Shown: positions 9,455 through 18,050, counted from the first letter of the stretch. The stretch: DNA of 64,000 nucleotides from Rhodococcus sp. SMB37 (GCF_004345605.1 NZ_SLVY01000007.1:62001-126000), one strand, 5' to 3'. The notes: generated from the sequence alone by a model not told the origin. Translations and numbers: made by a program.

Positions 9455-9606
9455 TGCCGGCAGCGAGGGAGCTCTCCGGTGTCGGAAGGGGACGGTGTCT
9501 GTGCAACAGTTCATGCGGCGCGGCGCGGAGGGCCTCGATACCGGCAGCAGAGGCACGGGTACTCCGGGTGTTCTTCCGGGTGAACACCGAACCTCCACTG
9601 CGGTCT

Positions 9607-11118
9607 CTAGACAACCCATTCGTGTACGGGCCGGCCGTCGGTCATCGCAGCCACGTAGTCGCGAAGCATCCCCGACAATGCGGTACGACGATCGTCACCC
9701 GCCGCCTCACGTCGCGCGACATGCTCGCGTTGCCACGCCGCTCCCGTTTGCCGATTCAAACACCGGCCCTCGATGATCCCGAGGTAACGGTCGCGGGCAC
9801 GTGCTGAGAGCCCGAACGATTCCAGGCCCCGATCCGCAAGTGGAAGCAACCGTCGCAGGACGAGTTCGTCGGCTCCGACCCAGCCCAGCTTCGGCCAGTA
9901 CAGCCGGGATTCGAGTCCGAATTTGGCACCGATGATCAGGTTCTCCTCGGCCGCATCGAAAGTCATACGGCGCCACAACGGATCGTCGTCCTCGACCAAT
10001 GCGCGCAGTAGTCCGTAGTAGAACGCCGCGTTCGCCATGGTGTCGAGGACGGTCGGCCCGGCAGGCAGGACACGGTTCTCGATCCGGAGGTGCGCCTGAC
10101 CGTCGCTGATGTCGTAGACGGGACGGTTCCATCGGTAGATGGTGCCGTTGTGCATCTGCAGTTCGCGCAGTTGCGGAATCAGGCCCGCATCGAGTTCCGC
10201 GGCGGGGTCGGCATCGGTGATCTCGGGCAGCAGCGCTGTGAAATAGCGGGAATTCTCCTCGAACAGATCGATCGGGGACTCGATCCAGCGTTCCCCGAAC
10301 CACACCCGTGGACGCACACCCTGGTTCTTCAGCTCGAGCGGCCGTGTATCCGTGGCCTGGGCGAACAGCGGGATCCGGCTCTCGTGCCACAGCGCCTTGC
10401 CCGCCAGGAACGGCGAGTTGGCTGCGAGTGCCACCTGCACTCCCGCCAGGCACTGCGCAGCATTCCAATGTGGCGCGAAGTCCTCGGGTGCCACCCTCAG
10501 GTGCAATTGCAGCGAAGTACAGGCCGCTTCGGGCACCACCGAGTTCGTATCGGCGCGTAAGCGTTCGATCTCATCCGTCCCGGGGAGCGGCACGCCGTCG
10601 AGGTCCAGTTCGATGTCCTCGCCTCGGGCCGCGAAGATCTGCTCGTTGAGTGCCTCGTAGCGAGGGTTCGCGGTGATCCGGTCACGGCCGAGGTGGTCGA
10701 GCTCGAGGGTCGGCAGCATCCCGATCATCACGAGTTGGGCGTCGAACAGGTGCATTCGTTCGTCGGCGCGTCGAAGCGATTGACGAAGAGAATCCTCGAT
10801 CTCGATGGTCGCGTCGCCGGACAGCGGGCCCGGTTCGACATTCATCTCGACGTTGAACTGGCCGAGTTCGGTCTGGAAGACCGCGTGATCGTCGATCGCT
10901 TGGAGAACTTCCAGGTTGGACATTGCCGGGGCCATGTCGTCCTGGACGAGGTTGAATTCGATCTCCATGCCGAGCTGCGGCTCGGGTGAGGAGTGTGCAT
11001 CGGCGAACGCACCGTCGCGGAGCATGCGTTCGAGCGCGCTCATGCACTCGCGGACCTTGTGCCGGAACTGTCGGCGATCTGCGCCGGTGAACGAACGAGC
11101 AGAAATCTCTGTGCCCAA
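9607..11118 (-). CDS. GCS2-family glutamate-cysteine ligase-like carboxylate-amine ligase
   Basis: A 503-residue protein of the GCS2 family (ATP-dependent amide bond formation between a glutamate-type carboxylate and an amine). The ATP/metal signature is GMEIEFNLV near residue 50; TELGQFNVEMNVEP and HLRIENRVLPAGPT are other conserved parts. It is longer than EgtA (about 430) or YbdK-type enzymes (about 370) and matches a 500-residue actinobacterial subgroup whose substrate I do not know. The start is a TTG preceded by gggagaac. It stands alone, convergent to the sulfonate-type ABC operon. A role in low-molecular-weight thiol or ergothioneine precursor synthesis is possible but not shown. Confidence 0.82.
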   Translation of the reverse strand: MGTEISARSFTGADRRQFRHKVRECMSALERMLRDGAFADAHSSPEPQLGMEIEFNLVQDDMAPAMSNLEVLQAIDDHAVFQTELGQFNVEMNVEPGPLSGDATIEIEDSLRQSLRRADERMHLFDAQLVMIGMLPTLELDHLGRDRITANPRYEALNEQIFAARGEDIELDLDGVPLPGTDEIERLRADTNSVVPEAACTSLQLHLRVAPEDFAPHWNAAQCLAGVQVALAANSPFLAGKALWHESRIPLFAQATDTRPLELKNQGVRPRVWFGERWIESPIDLFEENSRYFTALLPEITDADPAAELDAGLIPQLRELQMHNGTIYRWNRPVYDISDGQAHLRIENRVLPAGPTVLDTMANAAFYYGLLRALVEDDDPLWRRMTFDAAEENLIIGAKFGLESRLYWPKLGWVGADELVLRRLLPLADRGLESFGLSARARDRYLGIIEGRCLNRQTGAAWQREHVARREAAGDDRRTALSGMLRDYVAAMTDGRPVHEWVV

Positions 11119-11212
11119 GGGTTCTCCCGGTCTGTGCCGACGGATGTTCCCGCAAGCCTAACCGCTGTCCGTCACCGAATCGCATGATCGGACGACGTAC
11201 GTCCAGTGAACG

Positions 11213-11248
11213 CGAAACACACCCGGCCGCAGGACCGGGTGTGTTTCG
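11213..11248 (-). terminator. 14-bp perfect hairpin after the M23 peptidase gene
   Basis: Arms cgaaacacacccgg (11213-11226) and ccgggtgtgtttcg (11235-11248) surround an 8-nt loop, 20 bp past the stop of the M23 gene. It is likely its terminator; it lies upstream of the TTG-started ligase gene. Confidence 0.8.
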
Positions 11249-11267
11249 AAAGCGTCGACAGTTCGGG

Positions 11268-12086
11268 TCAGACTGCGCGGTAGCCGCTCCAGTCGGCGAC
11301 GACACCGCGGTTGCTGAGCCATGCGGTGGGGTCGGTTTTGTTGCCGGATCCGTCCCACACCTCGAAGTGCAGGTGCGGCCCGGTGGACCAGCCACGGTTT
11401 CCGACGGTGGCGATCTGCTGGCCGGCGCTCACGCGCTGGCCCGAAGACACCTGGTAGGTGTCGACGTGGCCGTAGATGGCGGTGGTGCCGTCGTCGTTCT
11501 GGATGCGAACCCACTGGCCGTAGCCCGATGCCGCGCCCGCGTCGAGGACCGTGCCGTCGGACGCCGACTGTATCGGGGTGCCGATCGGGGCAGCGATGTC
11601 GATTCCGCCGTGATGCGCTCCCCAGCGTGAACCGAAGTCCGACGTCAGGGTGCCCGAGACGGGCTGGACCGTGCTGGGCTTGATGGGATTGAGGTTGTCG
11701 AGCCAGTTTCCTCCGCCGGCGAACTGATCGACGAAGCCCTGGACCTCGACGGGGAGCTGCGGGGCGCCTTCCTCGGCGGGAGTGGTGATACCGGGGATCG
11801 CGGGAAGCTCGATACCTGCGGGCAGCTCGAACGGGAGCTGCGGCGTAGGCGCAGGAGCCGCCTGGACCGCGCCGTGATCATGACCGGGATGAGCCGCGGC
11901 GGTACCGGCGGTGAACTGCGCACCGATGGCCATGAAGGCACCGGTCGCACATGCCACGGTGGCGGCCTTCGCCGGAGCCGACGGACCCGTCGGTTCGATG
12001 CGATGACGCCCACGCTGGGTCGATCCGACCGTCAGGTCGATGTCGAATGCCGATGCATCTTCGCGTGTCCGTTGGTGCCGTGCCAC
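11268..12086 (-). CDS. Secreted M23 (LytM-type) peptidase
   Basis: A probable peptidoglycan endopeptidase, 272 residues if GTG 12086 is the start; the frame stays open upstream to 12293, but the region before 12086 has promoter character and no protein-like composition. A signal-type hydrophobic segment (AATVACATGAFMAIGAQFTAG) is followed by a His-rich HPGHDHG and a proline-rich linker. The zinc site is intact: HHGGIDIA (H159, D163) and HLHFEVW (H238, H240). It resembles mycobacterial and corynebacterial cell-wall M23 proteins such as MepA. Repeated gtaac motifs upstream suggest cell-wall regulation. A strong hairpin follows the gene. Confidence 0.87.
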   Translation of the reverse strand: MARHQRTREDASAFDIDLTVGSTQRGRHRIEPTGPSAPAKAATVACATGAFMAIGAQFTAGTAAAHPGHDHGAVQAAPAPTPQLPFELPAGIELPAIPGITTPAEEGAPQLPVEVQGFVDQFAGGGNWLDNLNPIKPSTVQPVSGTLTSDFGSRWGAHHGGIDIAAPIGTPIQSASDGTVLDAGAASGYGQWVRIQNDDGTTAIYGHVDTYQVSSGQRVSAGQQIATVGNRGWSTGPHLHFEVWDGSGNKTDPTAWLSNRGVVADWSGYRAV

Positions 12087-12126
12087 AGTCGCTGTCCCGT
12101 TTCGTAGTCCCGATTTCGGCCGGTGA

Positions 12127-12237
12127 GTAACACCCGGTCGTTCCTGGCGATTCAAGGTAACAAAACGATATACGCGAGGTCCAGCGTTACCTCTTCTTGA
12201 TCTCATAGAGCGGGAACCAAACCAACCAGTCGGTAAC
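12127..12237 (-). promoter_or_regulatory. Cluster of gtaac/gttac motifs upstream of the M23 gene
   Basis: Four copies lie upstream of the GTG start: gtaac at 12127-12131, 12157-12161 and 12233-12237, and the inverse gttac at 12186-12190. The first three sites are spaced by 30 and 29 bp, close to three helical turns. MtrA of mycolic-acid bacteria and Streptomyces is known to bind GTAAC-type repeats near cell-wall hydrolase genes, so this could be an MtrA control region. That is inference. Confidence 0.4.
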
Positions 12238-12328
12238 AACCAGCGGATTTGCTGCTCGCTTCGGCACCGCGCGGGAACGACCGCTACACTCACACCGCGC
12301 CGCGATTCGGTCCGCCGAATGGGCGCGC

Positions 12329-12401
12329 GCCCTCGTAGCTCAGGGGATAGAGCACCGCTCTCCTAAAGCGGGTGTCGCAGGTTCGAATCCTGCCGGGGGC
12401 A
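12329..12401 (+). tRNA. tRNA-Arg (anticodon CCT)
   Basis: A 73-nt cloverleaf without an encoded CCA. The acceptor arms gccctcg and cgggggc pair (one G-U), the D-arm is gctcaggggatagagc, the anticodon stem ccgct/agcgg carries loop ctcctaa with anticodon CCT, and the T-arm reads gcaggttcgaatcctgc. It decodes the rare codon AGG. Rare-Arg tRNA genes are frequent integration sites for mobile elements, but no integrase or duplicated 3' end is visible here. Confidence 0.97.
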
Positions 12402-12440
12402 CACACTCTCTCCATACATCAACACTCCCGCAACAAAGCC

Positions 12441-12476
12441 GGCTTCCCGCGTCGGTGATCGCCGATGAGGGAAGCC
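12441..12476. terminator. Hairpin between tRNA-Arg and the convergent sip gene
   Basis: Outer arms ggcttccc (12441-12448) and gggaagcc (12469-12476) pair perfectly, with an inner tcgg/ccga stem. It lies about 40 bp after the tRNA and about 30 bp after the convergent siderophore-interacting gene, so it could end transcription from both sides. Confidence 0.6.
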
Positions 12477-12504
12477 AACAAGTGTGCGCGACGAGCGCCG
12501 CGAT

Positions 12505-13398
12505 CTACAGGCCGACCTTCTCCAACGCGGCCTCATATACATCCATGGCCTCTTCGACCGACTTCCCCTCGGCAAGCGCGGCGGCATACACCGCGCGAAG
12601 CTCGTCACCCTGCTCCTCGAACTTCGCCGTCCACCGCTCGGCGTCCTCACGCCAATATCCGACGATGTCGTACTGGTCGCGCGACCAGCCGAGCGAACGC
12701 AGATGCTTCTTGGCGGCACGGATATCGGCGGCCTCGCCCGCGAACCAGCAGTATCCGTCGGCGGGCAGATCGAGCTCGGCGAGCGCCGCGGACAACCGCG
12801 TGCGCGACACTCCGTTTCCGCTGCCGATGAGTTCGACGATCTCGGTGTTCTCCCGCGAGGGCAGGTATTCGAGCTCGCTGCGGTCGAGCACTTCGGCGAC
12901 GACGGTCACGTGTACCGAAGGATCGGTCTGCTCCAGGACTCGGGCCATTGCAGGCAGTGCGGCGAGGTCTCCGGCGAGAACATGACGGGTCGCCGCCGAC
13001 GGCGGCTCGTGCCACGAGCGCGGGCCCGCCACCAGCACACGCCAGCCGGGTTCCGCTGCGCGCAGCCACTCGATCGCGGGACCGTGATCATGCACCGCGA
13101 AGTCGACCACCATCTCGCGGGATTCCGCGTCGTACGAGCGCACCGTGTAGTTGCGGTGTCCGGCGCTGCGCTCCTCGTCGACAATCTCCCAGCCGCCCAG
13201 GGCATTCGGATTCTCGCTCGGTCGCGCGTGCAGTTCCTCCGCGTCGTGCGAGAGGTAGAACGCCACGGCCTCGTCTGCTGCAGCGAGCGGGAGGTAGCCG
13301 TTCCCGGTCCCCTCCCCGATCTCGAGGCGAGCGCGCAACAGATGTGCCGCGACCTGTTCACGCGCGACCAGCGTGGCAACAAAATTCTCCCACTTCAT
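12505..13398 (-). CDS. Siderophore-interacting FAD-binding protein (ViuB/SIP family)
   Basis: A 297-residue cytoplasmic flavoprotein that reduces ferric siderophores to release iron. The FAD-binding barrel contains HRNYTVRSY (the RxYT-type FAD motif) and the family segment HDHGPAIEWLRAAEPGWRV. The C-terminal half (about 160-297) is the NAD(P)H-binding SIP domain with DGYCWFAGEAADIR and the tail motif GYWREDAE. The last about 50 residues (ERWTAKFEEQGDEL onward) form a helical extension. A strong IdeR-like iron box lies directly against the start codon, supporting iron repression. It is a single gene, convergent with tRNA-Arg. Confidence 0.9.
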   Translation of the reverse strand: MKWENFVATLVAREQVAAHLLRARLEIGEGTGNGYLPLAAADEAVAFYLSHDAEELHARPSENPNALGGWEIVDEERSAGHRNYTVRSYDAESREMVVDFAVHDHGPAIEWLRAAEPGWRVLVAGPRSWHEPPSAATRHVLAGDLAALPAMARVLEQTDPSVHVTVVAEVLDRSELEYLPSRENTEIVELIGSGNGVSRTRLSAALAELDLPADGYCWFAGEAADIRAAKKHLRSLGWSRDQYDIVGYWREDAERWTAKFEEQGDELRAVYAAALAEGKSVEEAMDVYEAALEKVGL

Positions 13399-13416
13399 TA
13401 GGCCAGGCTAACCGAT
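13398..13416 (-). promoter_or_regulatory. IdeR/DtxR-type iron box at the start of the SIP gene
   Basis: The plus-strand sequence ttaggccaggctaaccgat matches the 19-bp consensus TTAGGTTAGGCTAACCTAA at 15 positions and touches the ATG of the siderophore-interacting gene. IdeR bound with iron would block initiation. The position implies a very short or absent leader. The box is seen; binding is inferred from the family consensus. Confidence 0.7.
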
Positions 13417-13591
13417 CACCACCGGCCGATCATGTGACCGCCCTTACACCATCGGGCTCGAAACCGCCCCTTGATGATCGACAGCTCGATAGAATCGCGG
13501 CAGTCGATCGGTCACGGGACGCGCCACGCATGAAGCACACGCTGTGGTCGGCACTCGGACACGACATTCCCCCACCCGAGGAGCCCGCAGC

Positions 13592-14050
13592 ATGCCTGCA
13601 GTGCGATTCATCCGTCGAGCACTCACCTTCGCAGCCCCCGTCGCAGCCGCTGTTCTGTTCGCCGGTGTCGCCACAGCTGCTCCGACGCAACCGCTGGGTA
13701 CTGCCATCACCATCGGCTGCCTCAATCAAGGCAGCCTCGCGTCGCTCACATCGGTGGCAGCCCACCCCGGTCCCGACGAGGAACACGGGATCACCGCAGG
13801 CCACGTGCAGTTCGCAACCACGCAGGCGTTGTGGCCGATACCGGCCGCCGGCCAGGTGACGGTCGCATGGCTCAACCGCGACAACGGACGCACCGGCATC
13901 GTCGACCTCACCGGGGAATACCCGAATCTGTCTGCGACTGTCGACACCGGACCGGGCGAGGTGCTGACCACCGTCTTCGGATCGGTGAGCCTCGCCAGCG
14001 GTCCGCTGTGCAATTCGACCCCGGCCACCGGCGCCGTCACCGTCGGCTGA
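13592..14050 (+). CDS. Small secreted protein of unknown function
   Basis: A 152-residue exported protein. The signal peptide is clear: MPAVRFIRRALTFAAPVAAA, then VLFAGVATAAP with a likely cleavage after ATAA. GAGGAG lies 8 bp before ATG 13592, which decides the start against an in-frame GTG at 13544. The mature part of about 120 residues has two cysteines (IGCLN and PLCNS) that could form a disulfide, and strand-rich segments such as VTVAWLNRDNGRTGIVDLTG. It resembles small secreted proteins common in mycolic-acid bacteria; no function is known to me. Its 3' end overlaps the convergent methyltransferase gene by 14 bp. Confidence 0.75.
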   Translation: MPAVRFIRRALTFAAPVAAAVLFAGVATAAPTQPLGTAITIGCLNQGSLASLTSVAAHPGPDEEHGITAGHVQFATTQALWPIPAAGQVTVAWLNRDNGRTGIVDLTGEYPNLSATVDTGPGEVLTTVFGSVSLASGPLCNSTPATGAVTVG

Positions 14051-14816
14051 GCCACTTCCACGGCACGATCATCGGCACGCGAGTCCGGTAGGCACGATAC
14101 CGCTCGCCGAACGTCGCGACGAGGTCGTGCTCTTCGAACCTGATCGCGACGAGGACGTACGCGGTGGTCACCGCCGCGAACAGCAGATGCCCGACCGACA
14201 TGGTCGGCGCAACCCAGAACGCGACGAGGAAACCCAGATAGAGCGGGTGCCGCACCGACCGATACAGCAGCGGTATCCGGAAGGCGTTCGCAGCGGGCGG
14301 TTGCCCGCGTTGGTTACGGATGACCTGCCTCAATCCGAACAGGTCGAAATGGTTGATGGCGAACGTCGACACGAGCACGAGACCGAACCCGGCGAGCGAG
14401 AGCGCGTAGAGCAGTATCCGTAGCGGACTGCTGTCGATGTCCCAGATCGGGTGCGGGAGTGGACGCCACTGCCACATCACGAGTGCCAGCGCGGCCGAGG
14501 CGAGCAGAACGTAAGTGGACCGCTCGGCCGGCTCCGGGACGATCCGGATCCAGCGTCTCTTGAACCAGGGTCTGGCCATCACCGAATGCTGCACTGCGAA
14601 CAGCGAGAGCAGCGCCAGGTCGATCACGATGGCGATTCCGGCCGGGGCACGAGGACCCTGATCGATGTTCCGGGGTACCACCAGGCGTTCGACCCATCCG
14701 ATCGCGTACAGGAACACCGCGAGGAATATGAGATAGGCGCACACTCCGTATCCGGTGACGAGCAGTCGGGAAGCCGCGGTGCGGGTGCGAGGACCCGTGT
14801 CGGTTGTCGTTGTCAT
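14037..14816 (-). CDS. mddA: Methanethiol S-methyltransferase-like membrane protein (MddA/NnrU family)
   Basis: A 259-residue protein with about five or six membrane segments. The N-terminal pattern YLIFLAVFLYAIGWVERLVV with PRNID nearby, the middle FAVQHSVMARPWFKR and the C-terminal RSVRHPLYLGF match the MddA group of the isoprenylcysteine methyltransferase/NnrU superfamily. MddA uses S-adenosylmethionine to methylate methanethiol, producing dimethyl sulfide; the RHPxY motif and the following GERYRAYRTRVPM are the co-substrate part. It stands alone, overlapping the convergent secreted-protein gene. The assignment rests on motif pattern; a broader NnrU-family methyltransferase remains possible. 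Confidence 0.75.
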   Translation of the reverse strand: MTTTTDTGPRTRTAASRLLVTGYGVCAYLIFLAVFLYAIGWVERLVVPRNIDQGPRAPAGIAIVIDLALLSLFAVQHSVMARPWFKRRWIRIVPEPAERSTYVLLASAALALVMWQWRPLPHPIWDIDSSPLRILLYALSLAGFGLVLVSTFAINHFDLFGLRQVIRNQRGQPPAANAFRIPLLYRSVRHPLYLGFLVAFWVAPTMSVGHLLFAAVTTAYVLVAIRFEEHDLVATFGERYRAYRTRVPMIVPWKWLSRR

Positions 14817-14892
14817 GCGCCCAGTGTCGGGACCGCAACCGCCACTCAGAAGGTCCCCTGAGGTGGGGAAACACCCACCCTTCGACGCTCGG

Positions 14893-15222
14893 TCACCGCG
14901 GTGCGTACATGATCACCGCGACGCCGACGAGACACACCAGTGCACCCGCGATGTCCCAGCGGTCGGGGCGGAAGCCGTCCATCACGACACCCCACAGCAG
15001 TGAGCCCGCGACGAAGACACCCCCGTACGCCGCGAGAATACGGCCGAAATTGGCGTCCGGTTGCAGTGTCGCGACGAATCCGTACGCACCGAGCGCGAGC
15101 ACACCCAGTCCCATCCAGATCCACCCGCGATGCTCGCGCACACCCTGCCAGACCAGCCACGCACCACCGATTTCGAACAACGCGGCCACGCCGAACAGGA
15201 CGAGGGACTTCAGGACGCTCAT
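14893..15222 (-). CDS. UPF0060/YnfA-family small membrane protein
   Basis: A 109-residue protein with four membrane segments, in the UPF0060 (YnfA) family related to small multidrug resistance proteins. Family features are [20 protein letters not shown] at the start, [24 protein letters not shown] in the middle (positions about 48-70) and the end [14 protein letters not shown]. The start is ATG 15222; the open frame extends further upstream without protein-like sequence. No clear operon partner; it lies between the methyltransferase gene and the mini-LuxR gene, all on the minus strand. Confidence 0.88.
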   Translation of the reverse strand: MSVLKSLVLFGVAALFEIGGAWLVWQGVREHRGWIWMGLGVLALGAYGFVATLQPDANFGRILAAYGGVFVAGSLLWGVVMDGFRPDRWDIAGALVCLVGVAVIMYAPR

Positions 15223-15298
15223 GGTCGAACAGGTTACGGATCGGACCGGCCGAGCTCGACGGGCCCGAGCGCGCCGCACGCTGCAGGTCTGCGCAGCG

Positions 15299-15559
15299 TC
15301 ACAATTCGTCGATGGACACGACACCGTCTTGGAGTGCGCGCACCAGCAGAGAGGTCTTGGTGGTGGCGGGACGCCCCACCCGCATGTACTTGTCGCGGAT
15401 GCGGGCGATGTGGGTGCTCACTGTGGCCGCTGTGACGAACAGACGAGCCGCTGCCTCGGACTTGGATTCACACAGAAGCCACTCCCTGAGTATCTCGGTT
15501 TCACGGGCCGAGAGCTGCGGCGAAGAGTAGGTGCGGGAGGGCGCGAGCACACTCGTCAT
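15299..15559 (-). CDS. 86-residue LuxR-type HTH protein
   Basis: A protein almost entirely made of a LuxR/GerE helix-turn-helix: [20 protein letters not shown] then [20 protein letters not shown]. No receiver or ligand domain is present. AAGGAA precedes ATG 15559 at good spacing. The end [14 protein letters not shown] is a short tail. It may act as a constitutive DNA-binding protein, an anti-activator or a partner in trans. It is monocistronic on the minus strand, upstream of the YnfA gene and about 200 bp from the end of ligD. Confidence 0.8.
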   Translation of the reverse strand: MTSVLAPSRTYSSPQLSARETEILREWLLCESKSEAAARLFVTAATVSTHIARIRDKYMRVGRPATTKTSLLVRALQDGVVSIDEL

Positions 15560-15761
15560 GTCGGGTTTCCTTCTTCGATCGATATGACGACCGGCGGCTC
15601 CCCGACAAAGCCCATTGAGTCCGGTCTGAGAAGAACATACGATTTTGCACCGACAACCACCAACCGAATGGGTGCCTCTCAGGCGAACACCTGGCTCATC
15701 CGCCTTGCCGACGTGGTGCAGAGACGGCCGCCGGTCCGCCTGTGCGGGGGCCGGGCCGGCT

Positions 15762-18050
15762 TCATTCCCGGTGCACGTCGTGCGGGTCCAGATCGCCGCG
15801 CAGGCCGCGCCAGCTCGGGTGACGAAGTCGGCCGCCTTCGGTCCACGAACCAAACCGCACCTCCCCCACCAGCTCGGGTTCCACCCATACGGCGTCACGC
15901 CGATCGACGATCGGCAGCTCGTCCGCGAACGGGCTCGTGTCCCGCTGTCGTGCCCGCAGCGACGACGTCAGCGCCGCGAGAGCCCGATCGTCGAATCCCG
16001 TGCCGACTCTCCCCGTATAGACGAGCCCGCCGTCGCCGGGGATGCCGACCAGTAACGAGCCGAACGACCCCGCACGGTTCCCCTGGCCCGGTCGATATCC
16101 GCCGATGACCACCGACTGCGTGAGCCAGTTCTTCGCCTTGATCCACGCCGCACCCCGTTTGCCGGGCAGATACATCGAGTCGCGACGCTTCGCGACCACG
16201 CCCTCCCACCCACATTCCAGGCTTTCGGCGAGAGCGTCGGCGCCGTCCCCTGCCAACCGGTCCGGCACTGTCAGCCTCTCCGTCAACGCGGCGAGAGCCT
16301 CCAGCACACGGCGTCGATCGTCGTAGGTCTTGCGGATCAGCGACACACCGTCCAGATAGAGGAGGTCGAACACCCGGTACTCCGGGGTCGCCCCGCGCTG
16401 CAACCGCTCGAAGCTCGTGACACCGTCCGCGTCCACCGCGACGATCTCCCCGTCGAGGACGGCATCGTGGCCGTCGAGCACATGCGCGAGCTCACCGAGC
16501 GCGGGAAATTCTCCGGTCACGTCCCGCCCGGAGCGAGCACGCAACCGGACCTCGCCGTCGCGCACCTCGACGACCGCGCGGTATCCGTCCCACTTGCCTT
16601 CGAATGCCCACGTCGAGCCGTCGAGTTCCTCGACGTCGCCCGCGGTAGCGAGCATCGGACGCAGATCGGTCGGAAACTCCTCCGACCGTCCCGAACTCGA
16701 CTGTTGCTTCATCCGGTGGGCGAGCCACTGGTCCTTCTCGGTGCGGATCAGCGCGTACCGGCCTTCGATCTTCTCACCGTGCAACCGCACGATCACCTCG
16801 TCGTCGCGCCACTTCTCGGTGTCGTAGGTGCCGGTGTCCCACACCGTCATCGTCCCGGCGCCGTATTCACCGGGCGGGATGATGCCGTGGAAATCGAGAT
16901 ATTCGAGTGGGTGGTCTTCGGTCCGGACGGCGAGATGGTTACGTCCGGTGTCTTCCGGCAGGTTCTTCGGCACCGCCCACGACGCAAGCACACCGCCGCG
17001 CTCGAGCCGCAGGTCGTAGTGCAGGCGCCGAGCGTGGTGTTCCTGGATGACGAACCGGTCGTCGTCGCCGGTCGCGGTGACTCCGGACGGGATCGGCTCG
17101 GGGGTGCGCGCGGCGTTGCGTTTGCGTCGGTAGTCGGTGAGCGCGTCGTCCGCTGTGGTGTCGATGCTGTCGAGCCGAGCACCGCCGAACGGGGGATCCA
17201 GTCCTGCGAGGAGATCACCGTGGTCGGCAGTTCGGTCCAACACTTCGTCGAATGTGAGATGCCGCAGATCCGGGTCGTCGAGTTCTTCCCAGCTCCGCGG
17301 TGCCGCCACCCACGGTTCGTCGCGGCCACGCAGGGAGTACGGCGCGACCGTCGTCTTGGCCGCATTGTTCTGACTCCAGTCGACGAACACTTTGCCGCCG
17401 CGTACCGCCTTCGCCATGGTTGCCGTGACGAGATCCGGGTGCAGCGTCGCAAGATTCGTCGCGACCTGTCGCGCGACGGTCGATGCGCCGCCGGAGGCGA
17501 GCTGCCGGTCCAGCGGCACGTAGAGGTGGAGACCCTTGCTGCCACTCGTGACGGGATAGGTCTCCCACCCGAGTTCGGCGACCATGTCGCGCACGTGCCG
17601 CGCGACCTCCGCGCACTGCACGAGCCCGGCCCCCGGCCCAGGGTCGAGGTCGAATACGAGCCGTGTCGCGGGGCCGGGCGCGGATCCGTCGAACCGCCAC
17701 TGCGGCACGTGCAGTTCGAGCGAGGCCTGCTGCCCGAGCCACGCGATTCCCGCCACCGAGTCGAACACCGGATAAGTGACCGACCGTTGCCTGTGGTGAA
17801 CCGTGCGACGGTCGAGCCACGACGGCGCATGCGGTGCGAGGTTCTTCTCGAAGAACGCCGGTTCGTCGACACCGTTGGGCCAGCGCTTACGGGTGCCGGG
17901 ACGACCCACGACGTGTGGCAGCATGACTTCGGCGACGGCGACGTAGTAGTCGATCACCTCGCCCTTGGTGGTGCCGGTGCGGGGATAGAGCACCTTGTCG
18001 AGGTTCGTCAGCGTGATGCGACGGTCCCCGATCGTGCGGGTCGGCATCAC
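15762..18050 (-). CDS. ligD: Multifunctional ATP-dependent DNA ligase LigD
   Basis: A 762-residue non-homologous end-joining enzyme with the mycobacterial domain order. The primase/polymerase domain (1-290) has the metal pair D134/D136 in LVFDLDPGPG and GSKGLHLYVPLD. The 3'-phosphoesterase domain (about 325-450) has FVIQEHHARRLHYDLRLE. The ATP-dependent ligase domain (about 463-762) has the nucleotidyl lysine K486 in EGKWDGYR and the closing motif GEVRFGSW. All three parts look intact. A ku gene is not adjacent. Start ATG 18050 (MMPTR) fits the family. A 708-residue open frame on the opposite strand is only its mirror. Confidence 0.96.
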   Translation of the reverse strand: MMPTRTIGDRRITLTNLDKVLYPRTGTTKGEVIDYYVAVAEVMLPHVVGRPGTRKRWPNGVDEPAFFEKNLAPHAPSWLDRRTVHHRQRSVTYPVFDSVAGIAWLGQQASLELHVPQWRFDGSAPGPATRLVFDLDPGPGAGLVQCAEVARHVRDMVAELGWETYPVTSGSKGLHLYVPLDRQLASGGASTVARQVATNLATLHPDLVTATMAKAVRGGKVFVDWSQNNAAKTTVAPYSLRGRDEPWVAAPRSWEELDDPDLRHLTFDEVLDRTADHGDLLAGLDPPFGGARLDSIDTTADDALTDYRRKRNAARTPEPIPSGVTATGDDDRFVIQEHHARRLHYDLRLERGGVLASWAVPKNLPEDTGRNHLAVRTEDHPLEYLDFHGIIPPGEYGAGTMTVWDTGTYDTEKWRDDEVIVRLHGEKIEGRYALIRTEKDQWLAHRMKQQSSSGRSEEFPTDLRPMLATAGDVEELDGSTWAFEGKWDGYRAVVEVRDGEVRLRARSGRDVTGEFPALGELAHVLDGHDAVLDGEIVAVDADGVTSFERLQRGATPEYRVFDLLYLDGVSLIRKTYDDRRRVLEALAALTERLTVPDRLAGDGADALAESLECGWEGVVAKRRDSMYLPGKRGAAWIKAKNWLTQSVVIGGYRPGQGNRAGSFGSLLVGIPGDGGLVYTGRVGTGFDDRALAALTSSLRARQRDTSPFADELPIVDRRDAVWVEPELVGEVRFGSWTEGGRLRHPSWRGLRGDLDPHDVHRE

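Noticed and set aside
9567-9588. Hairpin ggtgttc/gaacacc between the convergent ABC ATPase and ligase genes
   Set aside because: Only a 7-bp stem with no T tract; could end transcription but is too weak to list.
11268-12293. A 341-residue M23 protein starting at 12293
   Set aside because: The first ~70 residues read through an AT-richer promoter region with repeated gtaac motifs; GTG 12086 fits better.
12087-12293. A c-di-AMP (ydaO-type) riboswitch before the M23 gene
   Set aside because: Actinobacterial cell-wall hydrolase genes often have one, but I could not find its conserved core segments in this stretch.
12329-12401. tRNA-Arg as an integration site with an att duplicate
   Set aside because: No integrase, phage gene or repeated tRNA 3' end was seen in the window.
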